NCBI GenBank assembly: GCA_019235415.1
Contig: JAFAKN010000386.1
Coordinates: 1 to 42,795, forward strand
Origin: Alphaproteobacteria bacterium
GTDB lineage: Bacteria > Pseudomonadota > Alphaproteobacteria > Reyranellales > Reyranellaceae
DNA: 42,795 nucleotides
Direction of reading: 5' to 3'
The notes under the pieces were generated by a model, which saw nothing but the letters and a program-made list of their open reading frames with translations, had not been told where the DNA came from and made no database searches. The translations under genes and the position numbers were made by a program. Shown piece after piece: positions 1-7,855 of this stretch (position 1 is the first letter of the stretch; each line of letters opens with the position of its first letter).

Positions 1-27
1 TAGTGTGTTGGTTTCGGCTTTCGCCAT
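1..27 (-). CDS. Possible 5' end of a gene running off the left edge
   Basis: Reading leftward from an ATG at 27 gives MAKAETNTL before the window ends. A purine-rich Shine-Dalgarno-like stretch (complement of 36-45) lies about 10 bases upstream. An alternative ATG at 32 opens another frame. Only nine residues are visible, so nothing can be said about function. Confidence 0.25.
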
Positions 28-37
28 GCCATCACTT

Positions 38-70
38 CCCTCCCCCACAGGGGGAGGGCTAGGGAGGGGG
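38..70. repeat. REP-like palindrome (single unit)
   Basis: A perfect 9-bp stem (CCCTCCCCC, 38-46; GGGGGAGGG, 50-58) with a 3-base loop is followed by a GGGAGGGGG tail. The same hairpin-plus-tail plan recurs at 4711-4798, 27370-27531 and 37586-37706, where two units are arranged head to head. It lies upstream of the start proposed at 27. Confidence 0.6.
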
Positions 71-120
71 ACTGAACAGCAGGCCCGCGAGGCCATCCCC
101 CTCCTCGAAGGAATTAGAGG

Positions 121-438
121 CTAGCGCCGGCCGGCAGCCTTGCGGACGGTGCGCCGCGCGGTCCGTTTGACGGTGCGCCGGGCTTTCGACACCGCCTTGC
201 GGGCTCGCGATTTGTTGGCTGCAAGGCGGCGCTTGCCGGCCGCGAGGCGGCGTTTGCTGGCGGCTAGCCGGCGCTTGCTGGCGGCCGTGGCCCGGCGGGC
301 AAGCTTGCGGGTCTTGCGTGCGACGCCGCTCAGCGCGCCCTCGGTCGAGTCCTTGATGTCGGCGGCGGCATTGATCGGCACGTCCAATGCGTCGCTGAAC
401 GTGGCGCTTAGGCGCTTGAGAATGCTCTTCCTGGCCAT
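121..438 (-). CDS. Very basic histone-H1-like repeat protein
   Basis: 105 aa. Residues 1-40 are ordinary and amphipathic (MARKSILKRLSATF...). Residues 41-105 are almost only Lys, Arg and Ala and include three tandem heptads of the form KRRLAA(S/G/N). Such Lys/Arg/Ala-rich tails occur in bacterial histone H1-like (Hc1-type) nucleoid proteins and bind DNA or RNA non-specifically, so a nucleoid role is inferred. The ATG at 438 was chosen because the basic protein starts cleanly there; the same frame runs open far upstream, but only as antisense of selD. The gene lies 62 bases beyond the selD stop on the same strand. Confidence 0.7.
   Translation of the reverse strand: MARKSILKRLSATFSDALDVPINAAADIKDSTEGALSGVARKTRKLARRATAASKRRLAASKRRLAAGKRRLAANKSRARKAVSKARRTVKRTARRTVRKAAGRR
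211..287. repeat. 21-bp tandem repeats inside the basic-protein gene
   Basis: Three to four diverged 21-bp units start at 211, 232, 253 and 274. Each encodes one KRRLAAx heptad on the minus strand. A direct repeat in coding sequence like this can expand or contract by slippage in multiples of 21 bp without breaking the frame. Confidence 0.65.
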
Positions 439-500
439 GATGTCTCCCGGTGTCCAATTGGCGTGGGGAGAAACGTCGAAAGCCGAAACAAGGTTGCAAC

Positions 501-2678
501 CTAAGCCAGCACGATCGCGGTGTGGGGATCGCGCTGCTCGACCACGGTGCCGATCACGATGCCGTCGGTGACGGTGGTTCCGGGCGGCATCGCCAGCAGC
601 AGCCCGCCTGCGGTCTGCGGATCGAACAGCAGCGGCAGCTTGGGATGGGTGGCGAAGGCCTCCATGCCCTCGATCAGGTGGCGGGCGCGCAGGTTCTCCG
701 GTGCGAGCGAGCTGGCAAAGCCCCGTTGCAGCAGCTCGACCGCGCCGTCGAGTGCCGGGAGCGCCTCGACCTCGAGGGCGACCGAGACCGCGCCGCTGGC
801 GCGCACCATCTCGGCCAGGTGGCCGGCGAGGCCGAAGCCGGTGACGTCGGTGCCGGCGTGCGCGGACTCGGGCGGCGCCAGCGGCCGGCGCATCGACTGC
901 AGCGCCGCATCGATCCAGCGCCCGCGGGCGGCGCCGCGCATGGCGGCGGCGAAGATGACGCCGGTGCCGAGCGGCTTGGTGACAACGAGCTTGTCGCCCT
1001 GCTGCAAGCCGCCCTTGCGCAGCGCGCGGCCAGGATCGACCAGGCCGTTGACCGAGAAGCCCAGCGCCAGCTCCGGCCCTTCGCCGGAGTGCCCGCCGAC
1101 CAGCGCGCAGCCCGCTTCGTCGAGCACCGCGCGCGCTCCCGAGAGCAGCTGGAACAGGTCCTCCTCCATCAGCCGCTCGGCGGCGGCGGGCACGACAGCC
1201 AGCGCCAGCGCGCTGTGCGGCCGGCCGCCCATGGCCCAGACGTCGCCCAGCGCATGGACCGCGGCGATCTCGCCGAAACGGTAGGGGTCGTCGAGGAACG
1301 TGCGGAAGAAATCGACGGTCTGCACCAGCGCCTTGTCCGGCGGCAGCTTGATGATCGCCGCATCGTCGGCCGCTTCGGCACCGAACATGCCTAGCCGTTT
1401 CAGCACGCGAGAGAGCGCGTCGGCGCCTACCTTGGCCCCGCAGCCGCCGCAACGCATGCCGATGTCGGCCAGGAGTCTCTTCGCGTCGCCATCTGCGAGC
1501 GCCGGATCGGGCTTGGCGGTCGGCGACATCTGCATCGGCTTTTTGGGCGGATCGCGATACATGCGCATCCACTTGCGGTCGATGTGGTCCTTCCAGCGCC
1601 ACACCCAGGCGCCCTCGATCGCCCAGCTGCCGCGTGTCGCGACGGCGTCGCCGTCGCCGGTGCCGAGGATCGAGAGATACCGCCGCTGCGGCACGAAGGG
1701 CTGCGGCGCCTGCCCCAACAGCGCGCGCCGCAGGTTCTTGGCCAGCGGCGGACCCTGGCGTACAGCGAACACGCCGGCCTTGGGGCGGCGGTGGTTCACC
1801 ATGGTCGCGCAGTCACCCACCGCGAAGATCGCGGCATCGCCGGTGGAGCGTAGCGTGTCGTCGACGGCGAAGAAGCCGCGCTCCTCGAGCGGCAGGCCGG
1901 TTGTCGCAAACCAGGTGGCCGGGGTGGCTTCGGTCACGACGAACACCGCGTCGGCTTGGAACCACTTGCCATCCGCAAGCTGTGCCGTGCCGCGCTCGAT
2001 GCGCTGGACCGCCGTCTTCTCCAGCAGCTTGATGCCGCGACGCTCGAAGATCGCACGCATCTTCTCGCGCGCCGCTTCGGCCTGCGTCTCGAGGATCGCG
2101 CCCTTAGACACCACTGTGACCTGCACCTCGGCTGCCCTGGCCACCAGGCGCAGGCGATGGTCGATCGCCATCGCAAGCTCGACGCCGCCCGCGCCGCCGC
2201 CGATCACCACGACCTTCAGCGGCCCGAGCCACGACTTCATGCGCTCGAGGAAATCGAGCCAGCGCTCGCCCAGCTCGGCGATCGGCTTGACCGGCGTCGC
2301 CCATTTGTCGGCGCCTGGGATGCCGCCCACGTTGGGTGCCGAGCCGACATCGATCGACAGCACGTCATAGGCGATCGGCGGGCGGCCCTTCAGCAGCACC
2401 AGGCGGTTCTCGCGATCGAGCCCGGTGGCCTCGGCGTGGATCAGGCGCGCGCCGGTCCAGGCGGCGAGGCGGGCGAGATCGATGTGGCATTCGTCGAAGC
2501 TGTAGGTGCCAGCGACGAAGCCCGGGATCATGCCGGAGTAGGGCGTCTCGACGTCGCGGCCGATCACGGTCACACGCACGCCCGGCATCGGCTTCATCCC
2601 GAAGCTTTTAAGCACGTGCACATGGGCGTGGCCGCCGCCCACCAGCACGAGGTCCTTGAGGAGGGGCGCCGTCTGCAT
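501..2678 (-). CDS. selD: NADH-dehydrogenase-like / selenide, water dikinase fusion
   Basis: 725 aa with two domains. Residues 1 to about 385 form an FAD/NAD(P) oxidoreductase: the dinucleotide motif is VLVGGGHAH near residues 11-19, a second one is VVVIGGGAGGVE at 156-167, and an FAD-binding stretch AIFAVGDCA lies near 283-291. Residues from about 395 to the end are SelD, which makes selenophosphate from selenide and ATP for selenocysteine or selenouridine synthesis. The SelD active-site region reads MRCGGCGAKVG, with Cys413 and Lys416 matching the essential Cys and Lys of E. coli SelD; it uses Cys, not Sec. This fusion is a known architecture. A flavin domain delivering reduced selenium is an inference. 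No selA, selB or mnmH is visible here. The start codon lies 18 bases past the stop of the next gene upstream. Confidence 0.9.
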   Translation of the reverse strand: MQTAPLLKDLVLVGGGHAHVHVLKSFGMKPMPGVRVTVIGRDVETPYSGMIPGFVAGTYSFDECHIDLARLAAWTGARLIHAEATGLDRENRLVLLKGRPPIAYDVLSIDVGSAPNVGGIPGADKWATPVKPIAELGERWLDFLERMKSWLGPLKVVVIGGGAGGVELAMAIDHRLRLVARAAEVQVTVVSKGAILETQAEAAREKMRAIFERRGIKLLEKTAVQRIERGTAQLADGKWFQADAVFVVTEATPATWFATTGLPLEERGFFAVDDTLRSTGDAAIFAVGDCATMVNHRRPKAGVFAVRQGPPLAKNLRRALLGQAPQPFVPQRRYLSILGTGDGDAVATRGSWAIEGAWVWRWKDHIDRKWMRMYRDPPKKPMQMSPTAKPDPALADGDAKRLLADIGMRCGGCGAKVGADALSRVLKRLGMFGAEAADDAAIIKLPPDKALVQTVDFFRTFLDDPYRFGEIAAVHALGDVWAMGGRPHSALALAVVPAAAERLMEEDLFQLLSGARAVLDEAGCALVGGHSGEGPELALGFSVNGLVDPGRALRKGGLQQGDKLVVTKPLGTGVIFAAAMRGAARGRWIDAALQSMRRPLAPPESAHAGTDVTGFGLAGHLAEMVRASGAVSVALEVEALPALDGAVELLQRGFASSLAPENLRARHLIEGMEAFATHPKLPLLFDPQTAGGLLLAMPPGTTVTDGIVIGTVVEQRDPHTAIVLA

Positions 2679-2696
2679 TGCCGCCCGTATAGCCGA

Positions 2697-3428
2697 TTAC
2701 GCAGGCCGCAGCAGAATCCAGGTCTGCGTGCCGATCGCGCACAGTCGGCCGTGCTCGGTGTAAAGCGCAGTGCCGGAATAGAGCTTGCGGCCCTCGGCAC
2801 CGATGCGCCAGCCGACCACCGCGCAGCGTTCGCCCACGCGCGGCCGGTCGAGCACCTTGGCGGTCATGCGTCCGGTCAGCGCCGGCCGCCAATCGTCGGG
2901 ATCTTGCACGGCGAAGGCGCCCGGACAATCGAGCGTGCCCCAGACCAGCTCGAAAGGAATGTGGCCCTCGGCGTCGGCGTGGTTGGCATGGGGTACGTAG
3001 CAGGAGAGCGAGTAGCCGGGCTGCGGTCCGGCCGTGCCCAGCACCCGCAGGCCGTCGCCGACGGCGCGGCTGCGTCCGCATACGATGCAGGCGTTGAACT
3101 CGCTGTCCTCCGGCGAGCCGCCGAGCTCGGCACGACCCATCACGTCGTTCCAGTCGGTCGGAGGCGGCGGCGGCTCGAGATGGTCGACGCTGCCCGCCCG
3201 CGCTTCGCACAGCAGTGTGTCGCCGTCGCGCAGCATCAACGCGTCGCCCTCGCGGGTCACGCTGAGAGCGCGCGCGATCGGCACCGGCGCGCGCAGCGTC
3301 ACCTCGACCGCTCCGTCGGTCTCGAAGGCGCGATGGAAGCGTCGCGCCAGCATGCCGCCGACATAGCCGCCGTTGCCCGACAGGCGTGGGCCGTTGAAGC
3401 CCGGCGCGATGACCACCGATTCTTGCAT
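2697..3428 (-). CDS. Hotdog-fold thioesterase-like protein
   Basis: 243 aa, probably cytoplasmic (no signal peptide or membrane segment). The layout suggests a double-hotdog acyl-CoA thioesterase-like protein: an N-terminal half starting FNGPRLSGNGGYVGGMLA, a central Cys pair in FNACIVCGR, then a second half with GTLDCPGAFAV and a C-terminal strand ending GTQTWILLRPA. I do not recognise a precise family and name no substrate. The ATG at 3428 is preferred over the longer reading frame because the upstream extension would overlap the divergent MFS gene. It is probably cotranscribed with selD (18-base gap). Confidence 0.6.
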   Translation of the reverse strand: MQESVVIAPGFNGPRLSGNGGYVGGMLARRFHRAFETDGAVEVTLRAPVPIARALSVTREGDALMLRDGDTLLCEARAGSVDHLEPPPPPTDWNDVMGRAELGGSPEDSEFNACIVCGRSRAVGDGLRVLGTAGPQPGYSLSCYVPHANHADAEGHIPFELVWGTLDCPGAFAVQDPDDWRPALTGRMTAKVLDRPRVGERCAVVGWRIGAEGRKLYSGTALYTEHGRLCAIGTQTWILLRPA

Positions 3429-3489
3429 AAAAGCTCTCCGCGGCGCGGACCTTGCCGTTGGCCGTCCGTCGATGCAAGGGAGAGAGCGG

Positions 3490-4725
3490 ATGTCGCGATG
3501 GATCCCTTGGGCGCTGGTGGCGCTGTGTTTTGCGCTCGGCGTCGCCAGCCGCTCGATCAGCGATTCATTCACCGTGTTCGTGCCCGCCCTGCAGTCGAGC
3601 TTCGATGCCAGCCGCAGTGCGATCACCCTGGTCTACAGCTTCGTCCTGCTGAGCAGCACCGGGGCACCGCTCGCCGGCCTCATCGCCGACCGTTTCGGCC
3701 TGCGCTGGCTCACCCTGATCGGCATTTGCGCGGCCTCGCTCGCGACCCTCAGCGCCTCGCTCGCCAGCGAAGTCTGGCAGCTCTACGTGGGGCTCGGCCT
3801 GTTGGCAGGGTTCGGCGGCGTCGCGCTCGGCGCCGTGCCGAGCTCGATCATCGTCGGTCGTTGGTTTCCCGCTTACCGCATGGGCGTGCCGATGGCCGTC
3901 GCCTGGTCGGCGGCAGGTGTCGGCGCCATCATCATCCTGCCGCTCGCCCAGCACCTGATCGCGACTGACGGCTGGCGCCATGCCTATCGCGTGCTGGCGC
4001 TGATCAGCGCGGCGCTCCTGCCTCTCTTGCTGGTGCTGCCGTGGCGGCGCATCGAGCGCGGCGCAGCGGGCCTTATGCCGGCGCGCAGCGGCAAGGATCG
4101 CGGGCCGACGGTGAGCGAGGCGGTGCGCGACTGGCCGTTTTGGGCGCTCGCCTCCTCCTTCGGGCTGACGTCGATCGGCATCTTCTCCATCGCTCCGCAG
4201 GCGATGGTCTATTTCCTCGAACGGGGGATCGACGGGGCCTACGCGGCGCGGGCACTCGCCGTCGCCGGCTTCCTGACGCCGCTCGGCATGATCGGCTTCA
4301 GCTGGCTGGCCGACCGTGGCGGCCGCAAGGTTGCCGCGGTGCTCGCCTACGGCTGCTCGATGGCGGGCGTCGGCGCGCTGGCCATGGTTCAAGGGCCGCG
4401 CGACCTCGCCTGGTTGTGGCTCTACGTCGTGCTATTCGGCGGCAGCATGGGCTCGCGTGGGCCGATGATCTCGACGCTGGCCACCATGCGCTATCGCGGG
4501 GCGCACTTCGGCCGGATCTACGGCCTCATAAGCATCGGTACGGGCATCGGCGGCTTCTTCGGTGCCTGGATGGGCGGTCTGCTGCACGACTGGACCGGCG
4601 GCTATGCCGCCGTGATGGTGTTCTCGGTGTCGGCGCTGGCGCTCGCCGCCGCCTCGCTCGGCTCCGAAGCCGGCGCCCGCGAACGGCTTACAACTTCTGC
4701 TTCTCAAGTTCCTCTCCCGCGCTAG
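3490..4725 (+). CDS. MFS transporter
   Basis: 411 aa, almost entirely hydrophobic with about 12 transmembrane helices. The cytoplasmic loop between helices 2 and 3 carries GLIADRFGLRWL, the classic major facilitator signature, and the second half has a matching GFSWLADRGGRKV. Overall form resembles the oxalate/formate antiporter and monocarboxylate group, so a small organic anion is a plausible but unproven substrate. The ATG at 3490 has GGGAGAGAG just upstream; in-frame codons before it overlap the divergent gene. It is divergent from the hotdog gene (61 bases apart) and convergent with the serine hydrolase at 4808. Confidence 0.85.
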   Translation: MSRWIPWALVALCFALGVASRSISDSFTVFVPALQSSFDASRSAITLVYSFVLLSSTGAPLAGLIADRFGLRWLTLIGICAASLATLSASLASEVWQLYVGLGLLAGFGGVALGAVPSSIIVGRWFPAYRMGVPMAVAWSAAGVGAIIILPLAQHLIATDGWRHAYRVLALISAALLPLLLVLPWRRIERGAAGLMPARSGKDRGPTVSEAVRDWPFWALASSFGLTSIGIFSIAPQAMVYFLERGIDGAYAARALAVAGFLTPLGMIGFSWLADRGGRKVAAVLAYGCSMAGVGALAMVQGPRDLAWLWLYVVLFGGSMGSRGPMISTLATMRYRGAHFGRIYGLISIGTGIGGFFGAWMGGLLHDWTGGYAAVMVFSVSALALAAASLGSEAGARERLTTSASQVPLPR

Positions 4726-4798
4726 GGGGAGAGGCGAGGAGAGGGGCGACGACGGATGTAACCCCCTCTCCCAACCTCTTCCCCTATCGGGGGAGAGG
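4711..4798. repeat. BIME-like pair of REP palindromes
   Basis: Two copies of a CCTCTCCC...GGGGAGAGG hairpin with a GGAGAGGGG tail face each other between two convergent genes. The left hairpin overlaps the last codons of the MFS gene (stop at 4723-4725). It may serve as a two-way transcription terminator; that is inference, as there is no clear U tract. Confidence 0.65.
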
Positions 4799-4807
4799 AA
4801 CTCATGG

Positions 4808-5974
4808 TCAGAGGATCGCCGTGTGAACCAGGTTGGCGACCTGGTCGAGCCGCTTGCTGTGCCAAGGATCGGGAATGCGGTTGTTGCTGACGTAAGCGAA
4901 CGACACGCCCGATTCCGGATCGCCCCAGCAGTATGACGTGCCGACGCCGCCGTGGCCGAAGGCGTGCGGATTGGCGAGCGTACCGAGGCCGCGGATGCTT
5001 TCGGTGGTGCCGCGCAGATGGGGTCCGAGCCCGCGATGCATCGGCATGCCCATGAACTCGTCGGGCCGATCGCCGGTGTGGTTGCGCAGGGCGTATTGCA
5101 GCAGGCGTGGCGACACCAGCCGCACGCCGTTCAACAGCCCGTCGTGCAGCATCATCTGGTAGAGCGCCGCCATCGCGCGCGCCGTGCCGTAGCCTGCGCC
5201 GCCCGGAGCGCCGCCCTTGCGCCAGTCGGCAGAGTTGGCCTCGGCGTCGGGGCGGAAGCCTTCGCCGCTGGGCAGCGGTTCGTGCATGTCGGCGGCGCGC
5301 GCAAACTCGCTTTCGGGCAAGCCGACATAGAGCTCCCGCGAAAGCCCCAACGGCTCGGTCACCGTCTCGCGGATCACCTCACGGAAGTCGCGGCCGGTCA
5401 GCGCCTCGATCAACACGCCCAGCGTCCAGTGCGCGCTCAGCCCGTGATAGTGGACCTTCGAGCCCGGCGACCATTCCAGCGTGAAGTCGCACACCGTCTG
5501 GCGCAGACGCTTGTGGTCGGCCCACGCGTCCTTTGGGACCACCGCACTCGGGAAGCCACCCTGGTGGGTAATGGTCTGCAACACTGTGATGTTGCCCTTG
5601 GCGTTCTTGCGGAACTCCGGCACGTGGTCGGCGATCCTGTCGGAGAACGAGAACAGCCCGCGCTCGGCCAATACCCACAGGCAGGTCGCGGTGATCACCT
5701 TGGTGTTGGAGTAGAGCAGCCACAGCGTGTCCTCGCGCGATGCCTGCGACTTCGACTCGGTGACGGCATTGCCGAAGCTCTTGTAGAAGGCGAGCTTGCC
5801 GTGACGCGCGAGCGCGATCTGGCAACCCGGGTAACGGCGCTCGGCGATGTGCCGCTCGATCAGCGCGCAGAGCCGCTCGATCTGCTCGCTGCGAAAGCCC
5901 AGCGAATCGAGGTCGGACTGTGGCAAGGGAAAGTTTGTGGCCGCGAAGGCCCGTGTGTCTGTAGCAGTGTCCAC
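4808..5974 (-). CDS. Serine hydrolase, beta-lactamase / family VIII esterase-like
   Basis: 388 aa with the serine beta-lactamase fold. The nucleophile motif SxxK is S89-N-T-K92, the tyrosine motif is YHG at 176-178, and a C-terminal HGGVGTSY block stands where the KTG/HxG triad normally lies. No signal peptide is visible, which points to an intracellular esterase or peptidase of family VIII rather than a secreted beta-lactamase. The start is a GTG at 5974 with GGAGG about 9 bases upstream. A second member of the family is at 11972-13192. A 29-bp perfect dyad lies upstream at 6015-6043. Confidence 0.8.
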   Translation of the reverse strand: MDTATDTRAFAATNFPLPQSDLDSLGFRSEQIERLCALIERHIAERRYPGCQIALARHGKLAFYKSFGNAVTESKSQASREDTLWLLYSNTKVITATCLWVLAERGLFSFSDRIADHVPEFRKNAKGNITVLQTITHQGGFPSAVVPKDAWADHKRLRQTVCDFTLEWSPGSKVHYHGLSAHWTLGVLIEALTGRDFREVIRETVTEPLGLSRELYVGLPESEFARAADMHEPLPSGEGFRPDAEANSADWRKGGAPGGAGYGTARAMAALYQMMLHDGLLNGVRLVSPRLLQYALRNHTGDRPDEFMGMPMHRGLGPHLRGTTESIRGLGTLANPHAFGHGGVGTSYCWGDPESGVSFAYVSNNRIPDPWHSKRLDQVANLVHTAIL

Positions 5975-6014
5975 GGCGAGGTACCTCCCGTGGCAATCAT
6001 ATTATCCCTGAGAG

Positions 6015-6043
6015 ACATGTCGATGACGCACGTATCGACATGT
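6015..6043. promoter_or_regulatory. Operator-like perfect dyad in a divergent promoter region
   Basis: Ten-bp arms ACATGTCGAT (6015-6024) and ATCGACATGT (6034-6043) are exact inverted copies separated by 9 bases. The site lies between two divergent genes, 41 bases before the serine hydrolase start and about 100 bases before the HNH gene. Its size and symmetry suit a dimeric HTH repressor. No regulator gene is adjacent. Confidence 0.5.
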
Positions 6044-6146
6044 TGTGTTTTGAGAAAAGTTCGCCACAATGCGCGGCATGTTGAACCGAGTATTTGATCG
6101 GATCGACTTTCCAAGTACCCCCGCTCAACGGATCCGGGGCTAAGCC

Positions 6147-6710
6147 GTGACGCCGGGCCTCGAATCCTGTCATGCGCTGGTGCTCAACGCCGACTTCAGG
6201 CCCCTGTCCTACTTCCCTCTCTCGATCTGGTCGTGGCAGGACGCCGTGAAGGCGGTTTTCCTCGACCGCGTCAGCGTGATCTCCGAGTACGAGCGCAAGA
6301 TCCACAGCCCATCGTTCGAGATGCGGCTGCCGAGCGTCATTGCGCTCAAGGAGTACGTGCCGGCGGCGCGGCGTCCGGCCTTCACGCGGTTCAACGTGTT
6401 CCTGCGCGACCGCTTCGTCTGCCAGTACTGCGGCGGCGACTTCGCGGCCAACGAGCTCACCTTCGACCACGTGGTGCCCAAGTCGCGCGGCGGGCGCACG
6501 GCGTGGGCCAACGTCGTCACCGCCTGCAGCCCGTGCAATCTCTTGAAGGGCAACAAGCTCCTGCGCGAGATCGGCATGCACCTGCAGCGCGCCCCGATGG
6601 AGCCGACCACCCAGGAGCTGCAGGAGAACGGCCGCGCCTTCCCGCCGGGCTACCTGCACGAGAGCTGGCGCGACTTCCTGTACTGGGACAGCGAGCTGGA
6701 GCAGACGTAG
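6147..6710 (+). CDS. HNH endonuclease family protein
   Basis: 187 aa. The N-terminal block ALVLNADFRPLSYFPLS and SWQDAVKAVFLDRV are typical of the conserved chromosomal HNH family of alphaproteobacteria and cyanobacteria. The nuclease core has two zinc-binding pairs, CQYC (92-95) and CSPC (127-130), around D107-H108 and N122, so all expected HNH residues are present. Its cellular role is not established; it is not an obvious homing or restriction enzyme and has no specificity domain. The start is a GTG at 6147 with a weak GGGG ribosome site; the conserved N-terminus supports it. Confidence 0.85.
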   Translation: MTPGLESCHALVLNADFRPLSYFPLSIWSWQDAVKAVFLDRVSVISEYERKIHSPSFEMRLPSVIALKEYVPAARRPAFTRFNVFLRDRFVCQYCGGDFAANELTFDHVVPKSRGGRTAWANVVTACSPCNLLKGNKLLREIGMHLQRAPMEPTTQELQENGRAFPPGYLHESWRDFLYWDSELEQT

Positions 6711-6716
6711 GACTCA

Positions 6717-6778
6717 TTGGAGCGCGGACCTCCTGGTCCGCTCATGGCATGGTGCGACCTGGGAGGTCCGCGCTCCAA
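6717..6778. terminator. Inverted repeat between convergent genes, likely bidirectional terminator
   Basis: Perfect 17-base arms (6717-6733 and 6762-6778) with a GGAGCGCGGACCTCC core flank a 28-base centre. The repeat starts just after the HNH gene stop and touches the coq7 stop. A shorter copy of the same core is at 18785-18812, also between convergent genes, so this is a repeat family rather than a one-off. Confidence 0.6.
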
Positions 6779-7342
6779 TTAGATCCGTGTCGACAGCCAG
6801 ATCGCGAGCCGCGAGCCGGCCTTGATCGCCGTCGTCAAGGTCTCGTAGGCCGGCGCTTCTTCAGCGCCCGCGGCGAGAGCCGTGTCCTTGTGCTCAATCT
6901 CCTCGAGCCGGAACTTCTCGACCGTGCCGCGCAGCTCGGCCTCGTCTTCGCCGAGCGCCGCGGCTTGCCTGGCGTAGTGCTCGTCGATCGTCTCCTCGAC
7001 TGCGACCGTGCAGGCCATTGCGGCCTTGTCGCCCAGCAGCGCCGTCACCGCGCCCAGCGCAAAGCCCGCCACGCTCCATAAGGGCGACAGCGCGGTTGGT
7101 CGCACGCGCCGCTCGACCATGAGGCGGTCGAACGCCTTGTTGTGCTCGCGCTCGGCGCGCGCCATGGCGGCGATCTTGCGTCCGGCCTCGCTGTTGGCGC
7201 GTCCTGTCCAGCGCAGCGCCGCGAGCTGGCCCTCGTAGATGCGCACCGCGCCGTGCTCGCCTGCCTGGTCGACGCGGATCGTCCGCTCGACCAGCTCACG
7301 CGGCTCGGGATCGCCAGGATCGCGGACCTCGCCCGTCTTCAT
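6779..7342 (-). CDS. coq7: Demethoxyubiquinone hydroxylase (COQ7)
   Basis: 187 aa, di-iron monooxygenase that hydroxylates C6 of demethoxyubiquinone in ubiquinone synthesis and acts at the inner membrane. The ferritin-like ligand set is visible: E29 in GEHGAVRIYEGQ, E64-R-E-H67, E116/E117, and E148-I-E-H151, which matches COQ7. Length and C-terminal helix are normal. Its ATG overlaps the dsbB stop (ATGA, 7339-7342), so translation is probably coupled to dsbB. Both proteins depend on the quinone pool, which makes the pairing sensible. Confidence 0.93.
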   Translation of the reverse strand: MKTGEVRDPGDPEPRELVERTIRVDQAGEHGAVRIYEGQLAALRWTGRANSEAGRKIAAMARAEREHNKAFDRLMVERRVRPTALSPLWSVAGFALGAVTALLGDKAAMACTVAVEETIDEHYARQAAALGEDEAELRGTVEKFRLEEIEHKDTALAAGAEEAPAYETLTTAIKAGSRLAIWLSTRI

Positions 7343-7848
7343 TGCGCACGGCCTCTCAGACCCGCGGCCAGCACGACAGCCAACCCCGCCGAGACGATGG
7401 CGTTCCAACCCGCCATCGAGATGCCGAAGAGCCGCCAGGCCGCTTCGTCACAGCGCACCATCTTGGCGGAGAACAGGTACTTCCTCAGCTCCTCGGGTGA
7501 CAGGCCCTTGGGGATTGTGCCGGAGCAGGCCTGCGGGCCGGCCCACCAGTGGTTCTCCACGCCAACGTGGAACACGCCGATGCCCGCCGTCACGATCAGC
7601 GCGGCGATCGCCGTCAGCACCAGCGCGAAGGCGAGGCGCGGCCGGCTCAACGTCGCAAGCGCCGCGAGCCCAGCGGCGACGGCGACGATGTGCGGCCAGC
7701 GCTGCCAATGGCACATCTCGCACGGGGGCAGGCCCACGACGTACTGGAACCACAGCGCGCCCAGCAGCAGGCCGCCGCTGCCCAATACGGCGAGGCCGGC
7801 CAGCAGGCCCAGCCGGTTGGGCGGGTTAAGTCTTTCGGACAGGACCAT
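7339..7848 (-). CDS. dsbB: Disulfide bond formation protein B
   Basis: 169 aa inner-membrane protein with four transmembrane helices that reoxidises DsbA and passes electrons to quinone. The first periplasmic redox pair is C43-E-M-C46; the second is C108 and C133, separated by a loop as in the family. The start is an ATG at 7848; the gene lies 7 bases after the YqaA/DedA-like gene and overlaps coq7 by 4 bases, so the three form an operon. No dsbA is in the window. Confidence 0.9.
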   Translation of the reverse strand: MVLSERLNPPNRLGLLAGLAVLGSGGLLLGALWFQYVVGLPPCEMCHWQRWPHIVAVAAGLAALATLSRPRLAFALVLTAIAALIVTAGIGVFHVGVENHWWAGPQACSGTIPKGLSPEELRKYLFSAKMVRCDEAAWRLFGISMAGWNAIVSAGLAVVLAAGLRGRAQ

Positions 7849-7855
7849 CGCTCTC

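Noticed and set aside
121-1602. 493-aa minus frame covering selD
   Set aside because: Only the last 105 residues (121-438) make sense; the rest is Arg-rich out-of-frame selD.
6118-6139. CCCCG...CGGGG hairpin before the HNH gene as a riboswitch
   Set aside because: A 5-bp stem alone is too little evidence and no known riboswitch pattern is present.
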